Below, in pieces: positions 25,946 to 34,985 of a DNA stretch of 64,000 nucleotides (position 1 is the stretch's first letter; each line of letters opens with the position of its first letter). The notes beneath the pieces were generated by a model that saw only the letters and a list, made by a program, of their open reading frames with translations, searched no databases and was not told the origin of the DNA. This stretch comes from an uncultured Senegalimassilia sp. (lineage in GTDB: Bacteria; Actinomycetota; Coriobacteriia; Coriobacteriales; Eggerthellaceae). The DNA lies in assembly GCF_934636665.1 (NCBI RefSeq), contig NZ_CAKUAT010000014.1, forward strand, positions 1-64,000, read 5' to 3'. Made by a program: the position numbers and the translations under genes.

Positions 25946-28570
25946 TCAGGGTTTGCGGAGGCGGCACCAGCAGGTGTGCTGGGGGTTTCCGAACGCCAAC
26001 GGCGAGGGCCGGCTGGTGGTGAGCGTGTTGATGCATCCGCCAACATCGACGGGCTCGGCGCCGGCGTCTTCCGCTTGCCACCAGGCGCCTTGCGGCATGA
26101 CGATGGTGCCGGCGATCACGTCATCGGTGACGTGCGCGGGAAGACGCAGCGTGCCGAAACGGTTCGACGCCTCCACCAGGTCGCCGGTCGCGATGCCTCG
26201 CGTGTCGGCGTCCGCGGGGTTGATCGAGATGATCTGCGGCACATGTCGCGAAACCGCGGGCACGTTGCCCCATGACGAATGGATGCGTGCGACGCTATGG
26301 AATCCGAACACGCGAAACGGCTGGTCGCAGGCGGGTTCGGCGATTGCTTCGCTTCGGCGACTGCTTGTGGGAAGGTCGGTGCCTGATTTGCTCCCCTGGC
26401 CGTCTGCGCATAGCCCAGCGCCCGGTTCCCGCGCCCCGTTGTCCGCAGCCTGCTCGACGGCGAACTCCGCCGGGCCCCATTCGGGAACGTAGGTGGGGAT
26501 GGGCGTGATGGCGCCCTCGTCGGGTGCGCCGCGCAGCGCCTCGGCCACGGCGGCGAGCTGTTCGCTGAACAGCTCGATCTTGCCCGATGGCGTGTCGAGT
26601 GGATGCGCATCGGGGTCGCTTCGCCAATCGGCAAGCGCCACGAACGGCTTGTTGCGGTCGGTCCGCCAGGCGAGCCCTTCCTCGATCAGCCGGTCGAACG
26701 CCGGCAGTCCGGCGCTGCGCTCGCGGTCGCTCTCGTACAGGCGGCGAATCCACTCGCCTTCCGTGCGCCCCTCGGTGAACGCGTCTTCGATTCCCCAGCG
26801 TTTCGCCAGGTCGCAGCACATTTCCCATGCGCCGCGACGCTCGAAGCGCGCGCCCAGCTCCCCGGTGCTGACGGCGATGCGCCGGCCCCAGGCGTCGGCG
26901 TCCATCGCGCTTTCCTGCTCCATGCGGAACAGGTCGGGCAGCACGATGTCGGCGTAGCGCGCGGAATCGGTGAACTCCACGTCCACGTTCAGGATGAACT
27001 CGCACTTCGACGGGTCGCCTAGCACGCGGTGCGCGCGGTTGACGTCGCCGTGCTGGTTGGTCAGGCAATTGCCGCCGTGGCAGATGATCGCCTTGATGCT
27101 GCAGGGAAGATGTGCGGCGCCGGAACCTTCCTCCGGCAGCCCGCGAACGCCCTCGCGCGCGCCTAGCGCTTCGCCGTTCTCGATGGCATCGAGGAACCGA
27201 TACGCCGGGATGCGGAAGGGAACAGGGTTATCACCTGCGGAAACTCGCGTGAGGAAGCCGCCGCCCCAAGCGATGTTCGTGCCGTTGTTCGTACCGGGCA
27301 GACCTACCTGTCCGAGCGCTGCAGCCAGCATCATGATCATGCCGCTGGTCATCTCGCCGTTGCTGCGACGCTGCGGACCCCACCCCTGCATGATGAACGC
27401 GGGCCGTGCAGTGGCAAGCTGCGCGGCAAGTTCGCGAATATCGCTCGCGGCGATGCCGGTGATCGCGGTGGCCCACGCGGGCGTTTTCGCCACGTGGTCG
27501 TAGCCGGCGCCGCGCAGGTAATCCATTACGGAAAGCCCCAGGCCGCGTCGGTTCTCGGGTAGCGTCTCGTCGGTGAATCCGATGCAATGCTCGCGCAAGA
27601 AGTCCCAATCCAGCGCGTTGTGCACGAACGCTAGCTCGTGCAGGAGCGCCGCCGCCAGCGCGCCGTCGGTCCCAGGGTTGATAGGCAACCAGGAAACGGT
27701 TTCCCCGCTCGACGCGGCGTCGTTCGGCAGCGCGCCATCGCAAGCGGGTGCCGCCAGCTGCCCTTCGGGTTCGCTGCTGCCCGGCAGCGCCGCGCCGCAA
27801 AGCGCTGATGCCTGTCCCTCGCGCTCGCCGCCGCTCGCGGACTTCTTGCGTTTGGGGATGGAGCCGTTTCGCCGCGGGTCGACCATCACGATGCGTCCGC
27901 CGCGTTCGCCCACCTGCTCGACCACGCGGTCCCAGGCGCCGTGCCAGGTGGCGCGACCCGTTCCCGTTTCCGCCGGCGAAGCGCCGAGCACCAGCACGAG
28001 CCGCGCATCGGCGGCGGCATCGAGTTCGCTGCCGCCGGGGTAGAGCGCACCGGGCCCGTACATGCTACGGACCATGGCGTTGATCTGCGGATTCGAGTAG
28101 TTGTTGTAGTGGTCCAGGAAGCCGCCGAAGCAGTTCATGAGCCGCTCGAACGGGTCGGCGGTGGTGCACGATTGCCCGGTGGTGTAGGCCAGGTAGATGG
28201 ACTCGTTGCCGTGCTCGCGGCGGATGCGGGCCAGCCGGTCGGCTATCTCGTCAAGCGCTTCGTCCCAGGTCACGCGTTCGAACTGCGCGGAACCCGGTGG
28301 CCCGACGCGCCTCATGGGCCACATAAGGCGGTCGGGGCTGTTCGCCCACGCGCGCATGGACAGCCCGCGGTGGCAGGCAGGGGCGGCCTTGTTCGCCGAC
28401 ACGCGCGTCAGCTCGCCGTCGCGCAGGTGCAGCTCAAGCGGGCAGCGACCCGGGCAGTCGATGGCGCAAAACGCCGGCGCGCAGGTTTCGGCAGCTTCGC
28501 TTCCGAAAGCGGAATCGACCGGCTCAACCTTGCGGAACAGCCGGTCGGCTATGTTCGTGATCGTTTTCAT
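25946..28570 (-). CDS. Molybdopterin (Mo-bisPGD) oxidoreductase, DMSO reductase family, orphan catalytic subunit
   Basis: This roughly 874-residue enzyme has an N-terminal [4Fe-4S] motif (CAIDCPGRC, a Cys before it, and PACHRG), then the molybdopterin domain. HYNNYSNPQINAM matches the region that supplies the Mo-ligating Ser in DmsA/TorA-type enzymes, and the C-terminal cofactor-binding domain ends the protein. No twin-arginine signal is present, so it may be cytoplasmic. No iron-sulfur (DmsB) or membrane (DmsC) subunit lies beside it. Two Ala/Gly/Ser low-complexity insertions (about residues 250-300 and 705-745) interrupt the fold. Start is ambiguous: ATG at 28570 (chosen by homology; poor RBS) or ATG at 28609. 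Confidence 0.87.
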   Translation of the reverse strand: MKTITNIADRLFRKVEPVDSAFGSEAAETCAPAFCAIDCPGRCPLELHLRDGELTRVSANKAAPACHRGLSMRAWANSPDRLMWPMRRVGPPGSAQFERVTWDEALDEIADRLARIRREHGNESIYLAYTTGQSCTTADPFERLMNCFGGFLDHYNNYSNPQINAMVRSMYGPGALYPGGSELDAAADARLVLVLGASPAETGTGRATWHGAWDRVVEQVGERGGRIVMVDPRRNGSIPKRKKSASGGEREGQASALCGAALPGSSEPEGQLAAPACDGALPNDAASSGETVSWLPINPGTDGALAAALLHELAFVHNALDWDFLREHCIGFTDETLPENRRGLGLSVMDYLRGAGYDHVAKTPAWATAITGIAASDIRELAAQLATARPAFIMQGWGPQRRSNGEMTSGMIMMLAAALGQVGLPGTNNGTNIAWGGGFLTRVSAGDNPVPFRIPAYRFLDAIENGEALGAREGVRGLPEEGSGAAHLPCSIKAIICHGGNCLTNQHGDVNRAHRVLGDPSKCEFILNVDVEFTDSARYADIVLPDLFRMEQESAMDADAWGRRIAVSTGELGARFERRGAWEMCCDLAKRWGIEDAFTEGRTEGEWIRRLYESDRERSAGLPAFDRLIEEGLAWRTDRNKPFVALADWRSDPDAHPLDTPSGKIELFSEQLAAVAEALRGAPDEGAITPIPTYVPEWGPAEFAVEQAADNGAREPGAGLCADGQGSKSGTDLPTSSRRSEAIAEPACDQPFRVFGFHSVARIHSSWGNVPAVSRHVPQIISINPADADTRGIATGDLVEASNRFGTLRLPAHVTDDVIAGTIVMPQGAWWQAEDAGAEPVDVGGCINTLTTSRPSPLAFGNPQHTCWCRLRKP

Positions 28571-28714
28571 GCTCCCATTATCGCCGGCGCCCTTCGCGTG
28601 CCTCTGCATGCGCTTGTTATTGCGCCGTTATCACATAGCTGCAATCCCTGCGCCTTCGCATGCCGCTCCCGTGAAGGCTCTTTATCGCCCACGCCGCACG
28701 CGCGTTCGCTGCGC

Positions 28715-28720
28715 TATACT
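28715..28720 (+). promoter_or_regulatory. -10 box of serS
   Basis: TATACT lies 45 bp before the serS start codon, with no good -35. The leader is too short for a T-box, and no T-box motif or antiterminator was seen. Confidence 0.4.
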
Positions 28721-28765
28721 GGGAAACTGCTCTACTACAACCGATTCATAGAAGGGGAGCGCGCA

Positions 28766-30058
28766 ATGCTAGATCTTAAGTTCGTTCGCGAAAACCAGGA
28801 AGCCGTCGCCCAGGCGATGAAGAACCGTCATGCTTCATGGGACGCGTCGCGCTTCTCCGAACTTGACGAAGCCCGTCGTGCCGCCATCACCGAGGAGGAG
28901 GCCCTGCAGGCCGAGCGCAACGCCACGTCCAAGAGCATCGGCCAGATGATGGCCGCCGGCGAGAAGGACAAGGCTGAGGCCGCCAAGGAGCGCGTGCGCG
29001 AGATCAACGACCAGCTGGCCGCCGTCTCCGCCAAGCGCGAGACCGTCGACGCCGAGCTTCACGACATCCTGCTGCGCACGCCGAACATGCCGGCCGACAC
29101 CACTCCCGTGGGCGATGACGAGAACGACAACCCCGAGGTGCGCCGCTGGGGCACCCCGCGCGACTTCGAGGCCGAGGGCATCCAGATGAAGCCGCACTGG
29201 GACCTGGGCGCCGACCTGCACATGCTCGAGCCCGAGCGCGCCGTCAAGCTGGCTGCCAGCCGCTTCGTCCTGCTGCGCGGTCAGGCCGCACGCCTGGAGC
29301 GCGCCATCATCAACTTCATGGCCGACACGCACACCAGCCGCGGCTACACCGAGTGGTGGTGCCCGGCCATGGCCAACGCCAACACGCTGACCGGCACCGG
29401 CCAGCTGCCCAAGTTCGAGGACGACCTGTTCAAAACCCGTGAGGGCCTCTACCTGATCCCCACGGCCGAGGTGCAGCTGACCAACATCCACTCCGGCGAG
29501 GTGCTTGAGGCTTCCGACCTGCCGCTTCATTACTGCGCTTACACCCCGTGCTTCCGCGAGGAGGCCGGCAGCGCCGGTCGCGACACGCGCGGCCTCATCC
29601 GCGTGCACCAGTTCGACAAGGTGGAGATGGTCAAGTACGCCAAGCCCGAGGAAAGCTACGACGAGCTGGAGGCCATGGTCAACGACGCCGAGAACATCCT
29701 GCAGCAGCTGGGCCTTCCGTACCGCGTGATTAGCCTGTGCACCGGCGACATCGGATTCTCCGCCGCCAAGACCTACGACCTGGAGGTTTGGCTGCCCAGC
29801 TACAACAGCTACAAGGAGATCAGCTCCTGCTCGAACTGCGTCGACTTCCAGGCGCGCCGCGCGAACATCAAGTACCGCGACCCCGAGAACTTCAAGGGCT
29901 CGCGCTACGTCCACACGCTGAACGGCTCCGGCCTGGCGGTGGGCCGCACCATGGCTGCCATCATGGAGAACTACCAGCAGGCCGACGGCACCATCAAGGT
30001 CCCCGAGGTGCTGGTCCCCTACATGGGCGGCATCGAGGTCATCGGCGACCAGGCGTAA
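28766..30058 (+). CDS. serS: Seryl-tRNA synthetase
   Basis: This 430-residue class II synthetase charges tRNA-Ser. The N-terminal coiled-coil arm that contacts the long variable arm of tRNA-Ser spans about residues 25-105. The catalytic core carries motif 2 (CFREEAGSAGRDTRGLIRVHQF) and motif 3 (LNGSGLAVGRTMAAIMENYQ). The frame extends far upstream, but AAGGGGAG before the ATG at 28766 and the conserved MLDLKFVREN start fix it. A likely -10 box lies upstream. Confidence 0.98.
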   Translation: MLDLKFVRENQEAVAQAMKNRHASWDASRFSELDEARRAAITEEEALQAERNATSKSIGQMMAAGEKDKAEAAKERVREINDQLAAVSAKRETVDAELHDILLRTPNMPADTTPVGDDENDNPEVRRWGTPRDFEAEGIQMKPHWDLGADLHMLEPERAVKLAASRFVLLRGQAARLERAIINFMADTHTSRGYTEWWCPAMANANTLTGTGQLPKFEDDLFKTREGLYLIPTAEVQLTNIHSGEVLEASDLPLHYCAYTPCFREEAGSAGRDTRGLIRVHQFDKVEMVKYAKPEESYDELEAMVNDAENILQQLGLPYRVISLCTGDIGFSAAKTYDLEVWLPSYNSYKEISSCSNCVDFQARRANIKYRDPENFKGSRYVHTLNGSGLAVGRTMAAIMENYQQADGTIKVPEVLVPYMGGIEVIGDQA

Positions 30059-30112
30059 AGCCGGCGTATGGCCTTCTGAAGGAAAACTGCACGTAGATAA
30101 GGTATTTTGCAC

Positions 30113-31750
30113 GTGGTAACGAAACGAAAGCCACCGAAGCAGAATAACGAACAGGGCGCGCCGGGCAAACCGGCGCGCCCTTCCGTTAAGGGCAAGGCGG
30201 TCGCCCGTCCCGAGGTGCGCCCCGAGGCGGCCGCGGCGGCGTCGAACGATGCCGCCGCGAACGCGGCGAATCAGGCAGGCGCCCAGGTGGCGGCACCGGG
30301 CAAGCCCAAGCGGCGTATCGCCATGCCGCAAAGCTCGACGCGCCTGAAGCAGAACCAGGCGGCGAACCAGGCGGCCCCGGCTCAGGCTGGGGAAGCAGGC
30401 GCTGCGCAATCTGCACGGCAGCCCGTCTCGCGACCTGCGGGGGCTTCGGGTTCTCAGCCTGCACGACAGCCCGCTGCGCAACCCGCGGGGTCATCCGCCC
30501 CGCAGCCAACCAGGCCTTCGGTCTCGCAACCGTCCAGGCCTTCCGTGGCGAAACGCGGGACCGGCAAGCCGACGAAGGCGCGCAAGCCGTTGAACGTCCC
30601 CTCGGTGCAGCCGGGCGGGGACGGGAATGCCCCGGCGTCTGCGCCCGGGGAATCCGCTGCGACTGCCGAGCAGGCCTCCGCGGCGGAAGGCAAGGGCGCC
30701 GCGCTGAAGCGCCGTCTGAAGCGCTTCTCGGTCGCGAAGGCCGAGAAAACCGCTTCCGATCAGGCGAAGCAGGTGGAGGGGACCGTCTCCGAGGCCGATG
30801 CCGAGCAAGCGAAGGATGCCGCCCGTGCCGCCATCGCCGGCGAGGCCGCCAAGCGCAGGCTTGAGCGGCGGCAGCGCATGCTCAAGCGCACCGGGGAAGG
30901 CGAAGGCGCCGACGTCGCAGTTCAGGGCGCTGCCGAAGGCGACTCCGCGCAAGGTGGGGAAGCCGGCGAGGGGGTACAGGCCGGCGAAACGGCGCGCAAG
31001 CTCCCGTTCAACCTGTCCGAGCTGCACCTGACCTGGCCCATCGTCGCCGTGCTGGTGGCGATCGCCGTGGTGGTGGTCACGGTGGGCTCGTTCTCGTGGG
31101 GCCGCTGGCTTCGCTACGACGACGCCGCCGACTTCCAAGGCGCGTGGTACGCGAACGGCACAACGTCCCTGGTGACGGTCGATGGCCAGGAGATTCATCT
31201 GACCAGCGACGTCGCTTACGGCTACACGCTCGACACCGGGGCGAAGACCATCACGTTCACGTTCGGCGATCTGCAGGGGCAGGGGCGCTACCGTTTCTCC
31301 GCCGATCGCAGCGAGCTGGTCATCACCGATGGCGATGGATTCTCGTTCTGGGGCAACCTGTTCAGCGATATCGGCTGGCAGTTCGGCCAGCTCATCACCG
31401 GGCTGCAGGGCAAGGAAGCCCCGCGCGAGGAGGCCGTCGACGGCGTAACGGTGCTCGACCGCACGCCGGGCGAAGGCGCCGTGGCGGCGCCGGCAAGCTC
31501 GGCTCCGGCTCAGGACGCCGACGCGTCCTCCGCGGACGACGCGTCGAGCGACGCGGGCACTGGCGAAGCCTCCGATGGCGAAACCGCTGACGGCGATGCT
31601 GCCGGCGCGGATGCGACGGGCGATTCCGCCGATGGCTCCAGCGGCTCCGGCTCGCAAGGGTTCACCGGCGCGGTGGCCGAGGGCGGTATCGAGTCGGCGG
31701 GCAGCAACGCGGTGACCCTTGAGCAGCTGAAAAACGGGTCGCTGCGATGA
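30113..31750 (+). CDS. Single-pass membrane protein with disordered N-terminal region
   Basis: The protein has 545 residues. Residues ~1-300 are a low-complexity Ala/Pro/Gln/Lys region with repeated QPA and RPSV units. One transmembrane helix follows at about 310-335 (WPIVAVLVAIAVVVVTVGSF). An extracytoplasmic beta-rich domain (~345-440) begins DFQGAWYANGTTSLVTVDG, and the tail is acidic Ala/Asp/Ser-rich. Start: GTG at 30113, since AAGG lies upstream at workable spacing; a TTG two codons earlier is possible. Its stop overlaps the next ATG (ATGA), so it is coupled to the cyanophycin-like and ATP-grasp genes. Function unknown. Confidence 0.72.
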   Translation: MVTKRKPPKQNNEQGAPGKPARPSVKGKAVARPEVRPEAAAAASNDAAANAANQAGAQVAAPGKPKRRIAMPQSSTRLKQNQAANQAAPAQAGEAGAAQSARQPVSRPAGASGSQPARQPAAQPAGSSAPQPTRPSVSQPSRPSVAKRGTGKPTKARKPLNVPSVQPGGDGNAPASAPGESAATAEQASAAEGKGAALKRRLKRFSVAKAEKTASDQAKQVEGTVSEADAEQAKDAARAAIAGEAAKRRLERRQRMLKRTGEGEGADVAVQGAAEGDSAQGGEAGEGVQAGETARKLPFNLSELHLTWPIVAVLVAIAVVVVTVGSFSWGRWLRYDDAADFQGAWYANGTTSLVTVDGQEIHLTSDVAYGYTLDTGAKTITFTFGDLQGQGRYRFSADRSELVITDGDGFSFWGNLFSDIGWQFGQLITGLQGKEAPREEAVDGVTVLDRTPGEGAVAAPASSAPAQDADASSADDASSDAGTGEASDGETADGDAAGADATGDSADGSSGSGSQGFTGAVAEGGIESAGSNAVTLEQLKNGSLR

Positions 31751-32244
31751 TGCATGATGGCGCCTGCGCGGGCGGGGACGCTTCGGCGGGCTCCATCCGC
31801 GTCGAGCGCATGGAGGTGCGGCGCGGGCACTTGGTGTGCCGGGTGGCGTTCGGCGCCGCGCCGCGCACAACTTCGCCCCAGCTGATGTCGCGCGTGCTGG
31901 ACGTGGTCCCCACGTTGGCGCAGCATGCCTGCGTCAACGAGCGCGGCACCACCTTCGCGGCGGTCATGGACTGCACCCCGCTGCCGCATTTGCTGGAGCA
32001 TTTGGTGGTTGACCTGCAGGTACGTGCGGAATCGGGGCGGTGGGGCACGCTGCCCGGCGCCATGCCGGGCGCCCCGCCTTCCGTGACGGGTTCGACACGC
32101 GAACGCCCCATCGTGGGCACCAGCGAATGGCTGGACGAGGCGGCGGGCATCGCTCGCATAGATGTGAGCTTCGCCGACGACCTGGTGGCCCTAAGGGCCA
32201 TGCGGGATTCCGTGGCGTTTCTCAACAAGCTGCTGCGCGGCTAA
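31747..32244 (+). CDS. Protein resembling the N-terminal domain of cyanophycin synthetase
   Basis: This 165-residue protein contains CTPLPHLLEHLVVDLQ (about residues 76-91) preceded by QHACVNERGTTFAAV. These stretches resemble the N-domain of CphA-type cyanophycin synthetases (small-residue turn, then EHV..ELQ). In CphA that domain anchors the growing polymer. Here it is a free-standing protein, without the Mur-ligase half, followed 30 bp later by an ATP-grasp gene. Together they could make a split amide-ligase. The family match is from memory of motifs, not a search. It overlaps the preceding gene by four bases (ATGA). Confidence 0.55.
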   Translation: MMHDGACAGGDASAGSIRVERMEVRRGHLVCRVAFGAAPRTTSPQLMSRVLDVVPTLAQHACVNERGTTFAAVMDCTPLPHLLEHLVVDLQVRAESGRWGTLPGAMPGAPPSVTGSTRERPIVGTSEWLDEAAGIARIDVSFADDLVALRAMRDSVAFLNKLLRG

Positions 32245-32274
32245 CGCGCAACATATAAAGGAAGGAGGCCCGAG

Positions 32275-33267
32275 ATGGGCTTGAAGATAGCGGTGATCGC
32301 AGGCGGCGCGTTCGAGGCCGAGCGCTCGCTTGCCGCGGCGAACGACGTGATGGCGGCCCTGAAGGAAGCCGAGCACGAGCCCGAGCTTTTCCAGGCGGAC
32401 GGCTCTCTCATCGACGATCTGCTGCGCGCGCAGCCTGATGCGGCCATCAGCTGTCTGCGCGGCGGCGACGGCGAATCCGGCGACATCCAGGATGCGCTCT
32501 CCGTGATCGGCCTGCCGTGCGTGGGCAGCAGCGCGGCGGTGTGCCGCCTCGCCTACGACAAGGCGTCGCTTTCCGAGGTGCTCCAGGCGTACCATAACCT
32601 CACGGAGGACCTGGTCACGGCAACGGTTCCGCAAACGCTGACGTTCTCGCGCCGCGCGTTCGAGCTGTGGGGCATGGAAGCGGCGCTTTCCCAGGTGGAA
32701 AGCCGCTTCCCCGACAGCTTTCCGCTGTGCGTGAAGCCCGCGTCCGGCAGCTCCGCCCACGGCGTGTCCCGCGTCGAGGACGCCGAGCAGCTGGCCGAGG
32801 CGCTGCGCGAGGCGTTGAAGATCAGCGAGCGCGCACTCGTGCAGCCGTGGGTCGAGGGCGTGCAGCTGTGCGTGCCCGTCATCGGCACGGGCTGGAACGC
32901 CTTTGCTCTGCCTCCGGTGGAGATCGTGGCGAAGGAGGGCTGGTACGACGCCGCAGCGCGACAGGCCGCCGACGCCGTCGAGCTGCACGTTCCCGTGCGC
33001 AACGAGTCGCTGTCCCCGAGCGAGGCGGACGCCCAGGCCATCCGCGCCGAAATCGAGCGCGCGGTGCTGGAAACCTATCGCGCTCTGGGCATGCGCGATT
33101 GCGGCTGCATCGATCTGACCTGGGACGGCGCGCAGGCCATCATCCTGGAAGCCGTGGCGAACCCGTGCCTCTCCGCTGAGGCCCCGTTCGCGCAGGCGGC
33201 CAAGGCCGCGGGCCTGACGTTGCCCAACCTTCTCAACGAGCTGGTCGAAAGCGCGCTGGACGCGTAA
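32275..33267 (+). CDS. Divergent ATP-grasp ligase related to D-Ala-D-Ala ligase
   Basis: This 330-residue protein keeps the Ddl layout: an N-terminal Rossmann-like part with AGGAFEAERSLAA, GGDGESGDIQDAL, GSSAAVCRLAYDK, the ATP-grasp loop KPASGSSAHGV, QPWVEGVQLCVPVIG, then the C-terminal metal region. It departs from true Ddl at key places: RxDF is replaced by GCIDL, and the EVNTxPG(M) metal/substrate segment by LEAVANPCLS. It is therefore unlikely to be a normal D-Ala-D-Ala ligase and may join other amino acids. AAGGAGG precedes the ATG. It is last in a unit with the cyanophycin-like protein. Confidence 0.8.
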   Translation: MGLKIAVIAGGAFEAERSLAAANDVMAALKEAEHEPELFQADGSLIDDLLRAQPDAAISCLRGGDGESGDIQDALSVIGLPCVGSSAAVCRLAYDKASLSEVLQAYHNLTEDLVTATVPQTLTFSRRAFELWGMEAALSQVESRFPDSFPLCVKPASGSSAHGVSRVEDAEQLAEALREALKISERALVQPWVEGVQLCVPVIGTGWNAFALPPVEIVAKEGWYDAAARQAADAVELHVPVRNESLSPSEADAQAIRAEIERAVLETYRALGMRDCGCIDLTWDGAQAIILEAVANPCLSAEAPFAQAAKAAGLTLPNLLNELVESALDA

Positions 33268-33389
33268 ATCGGCAGATAGTGGGGGCCTTTCGGGCCTCCG
33301 AGCTTTATCCGGGCCCTTCGCAATCTAACAAGAAGGCAACCTTTTTCTGCAGGTATTGGAAAGTCGACGAGTCCTTGTTGGCTTGCTCG

Positions 33390-33395
33390 TATAAT
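33390..33395 (+). promoter_or_regulatory. -10 box for the envelope-protein gene cluster
   Basis: TATAAT lies 40 bp before the YtxH ATG; AGGAGG is at 33425-33430. A -35 with standard spacing was not clear. A GGGGGCC/GGCCTCC hairpin near 33280-33299 may end the preceding transcript. Confidence 0.5.
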
Positions 33396-33435
33396 GGCAG
33401 CACAGATGATCGTCCCGCATATTTAGGAGGCCGTG

Positions 33436-33930
33436 ATGAGCAACAAACTTGGTATCTTTCTCGCAGGTGGAGCCGTTGGTGCCGTGGCGGCTTTGCTGTG
33501 CGCTCCCCGTACGGGTCAGGAAGCCCGCACCATGGTGGCCGAAAAGGTGAACGAGGCCTGGGGCCAGGCGCAGAACATCAGCGCCGACGCCGGCGTGAAC
33601 GCTCAGCAGATGTATCAGAGCGCTGCCGCCCGTGGCCAGGAGGTCGCCTCCTCCGTGCAGGCCAAGGGCCAGGAAGTGGCCGGTCAGGCCGCTGCCCGCG
33701 TGCAGGAGGTGGCCAGCAACCTGAAGCCGTCCTTCACCCAGGACAACGACGAGCTGCGCGATAAGATCGAGGCGGCGCGTCAGCGCATCGCTTCCCAGGT
33801 GGCCAAGAACGCCGAGGAAACCGGCCAGGTGGCCGAGGAGGTCGTCGAGGCCGTGGCCGAGGCCGTCGAGCCCGCTGCGGAAGCGGTCGCCGAGGCAGCT
33901 GAGCAGGCCGAGGAGCCGAAGGCTGAATAG
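33436..33930 (+). CDS. YtxH-domain protein
   Basis: The protein has 164 residues. The short N-terminal hydrophobic helix with LGIFLAGGAVGAVAALLCAPRTGQE is the YtxH signature, followed by Ala/Gln/Glu-rich amphipathic helices that probably form a coiled coil, and an Ala/Glu tail. The family is associated with membrane and stress functions, but no reaction is known. ATG at 33436 is chosen over the GTG one codon earlier because of spacing from AGGAGG. It opens a run of four envelope-related genes. Confidence 0.85.
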   Translation: MSNKLGIFLAGGAVGAVAALLCAPRTGQEARTMVAEKVNEAWGQAQNISADAGVNAQQMYQSAAARGQEVASSVQAKGQEVAGQAAARVQEVASNLKPSFTQDNDELRDKIEAARQRIASQVAKNAEETGQVAEEVVEAVAEAVEPAAEAVAEAAEQAEEPKAE

Positions 33931-34018
33931 CATCCTATTCCAATCGTGATACCGAAGCGGCGTGTCCGGCCCTAGGCAGGTTTCGGCGCGCCGCTTCATG
34001 CTGTATAAGGGGATTTCC

Positions 34019-34963
34019 ATGGCAAGCAAACTCATCACCACCCATGAGCTGACCGGCACGCGCGTTCTGGGCGGCAAGAAGGGCACGAAGCGTATCGGCA
34101 AGATTCGCCGCTTCGTGTTCCACCCGAAGGAGAAACGCGTCATCGGCTTCGTGGTGAAGCGTCCCGACCTGCTATGGATGTTCCATCGCGCCGACGTGTT
34201 CGTCCCCATCGACGGCTACGACCTGGTGGACGGCCGCGTCATCATCCGCCCCGATGCCGCCGCAAGCGGCAAGGCCTACTGCAAGAAAGAAGGTCTGAAC
34301 TGGGACGACTGCGTGCTGTGGGTGGGCCTTCCCGTCATGAGCGAGGATGGCGAGTGCTACGGCATCGTGGGCAACGTCACGTTCAACCGTCTCACGGGCA
34401 CGGTGGATTGCTTCGAAACCGATAACGGCGCAACGTCGAACGCCCTGCTGGGCAAGCGCACCATCCCCGCCGACATGGTGCGCGGCTTCAAGCGCGGCAT
34501 GGGCGCCGCGTTGGCCAATATGGGCGCCGAGGGCGTGGAGGGCGAAGAGGTGCAGCTCGGCGCCATGCTCGTTTCCTCCCAGGTGGCGAATCTGAACAGC
34601 GAGGGCGGCGTGGCCGAGAAGGCCGGCGCCGCCACCGCCGTCGCCGTCGACAAGGTGCAAACCACCGTCGACAAGGCGAAACCCGTGGTCAGCAAGGCGG
34701 CTGCGGCAACCGGCGAGGCGGTCAACAAGGGCGCGTACGCCACGGGCAAGCAGATCAGCAAGTCCAAGCACATGTTCCAGGATTTCAAGGCGGAGTACGA
34801 CAAGGCCGTGGCCCCGTCGGACGGGCAGAAGAAGGCTGCTTCTGCAAGCAAGGCATCTTCTTCGAGCAAGACTTCAAGCGCCAAGAAGAAGGCCGCCCCG
34901 AAAAAGAAGAACATGTTCGCTGCGTTCAAGGATGAGTACGATAAGGCACGAAACGGCGACTAA
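34019..34963 (+). CDS. PRC-barrel domain protein
   Basis: This 314-residue protein has an N-terminal PRC-barrel-like half (about residues 5-165: GTKRIGKIRRFVFHPKEKRVIGFVVKRPD, then a second related strand set with YGIVGNVTFNRLTG). Its C-terminal half is Ala/Lys/Ser-rich, helical and low-complexity, ending in a basic stretch (KKKAAPKKKNMF). PRC barrels occur in photosynthetic reaction centres, RimM and many small envelope-linked proteins; the role here is unknown. AAGGGG lies upstream of the ATG. It follows the YtxH gene by 88 bp. Confidence 0.78.
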   Translation: MASKLITTHELTGTRVLGGKKGTKRIGKIRRFVFHPKEKRVIGFVVKRPDLLWMFHRADVFVPIDGYDLVDGRVIIRPDAAASGKAYCKKEGLNWDDCVLWVGLPVMSEDGECYGIVGNVTFNRLTGTVDCFETDNGATSNALLGKRTIPADMVRGFKRGMGAALANMGAEGVEGEEVQLGAMLVSSQVANLNSEGGVAEKAGAATAVAVDKVQTTVDKAKPVVSKAAAATGEAVNKGAYATGKQISKSKHMFQDFKAEYDKAVAPSDGQKKAASASKASSSSKTSSAKKKAAPKKKNMFAAFKDEYDKARNGD

Positions 34964-34985
34964 GCCGGGAAGCGAAGTGGGCTAA

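Noticed and set aside
28600..28765. T-box riboswitch before serS
   Set aside because: The leader after the -10 box is only about 40 nt and contains no T-box consensus or specifier/antiterminator hairpins.
32275..33267. Calling this gene ddl (D-Ala-D-Ala ligase)
   Set aside because: Key active-site motifs (RxDF, EVNTxPG) are replaced, so the symbol would imply an activity that the sequence does not support.
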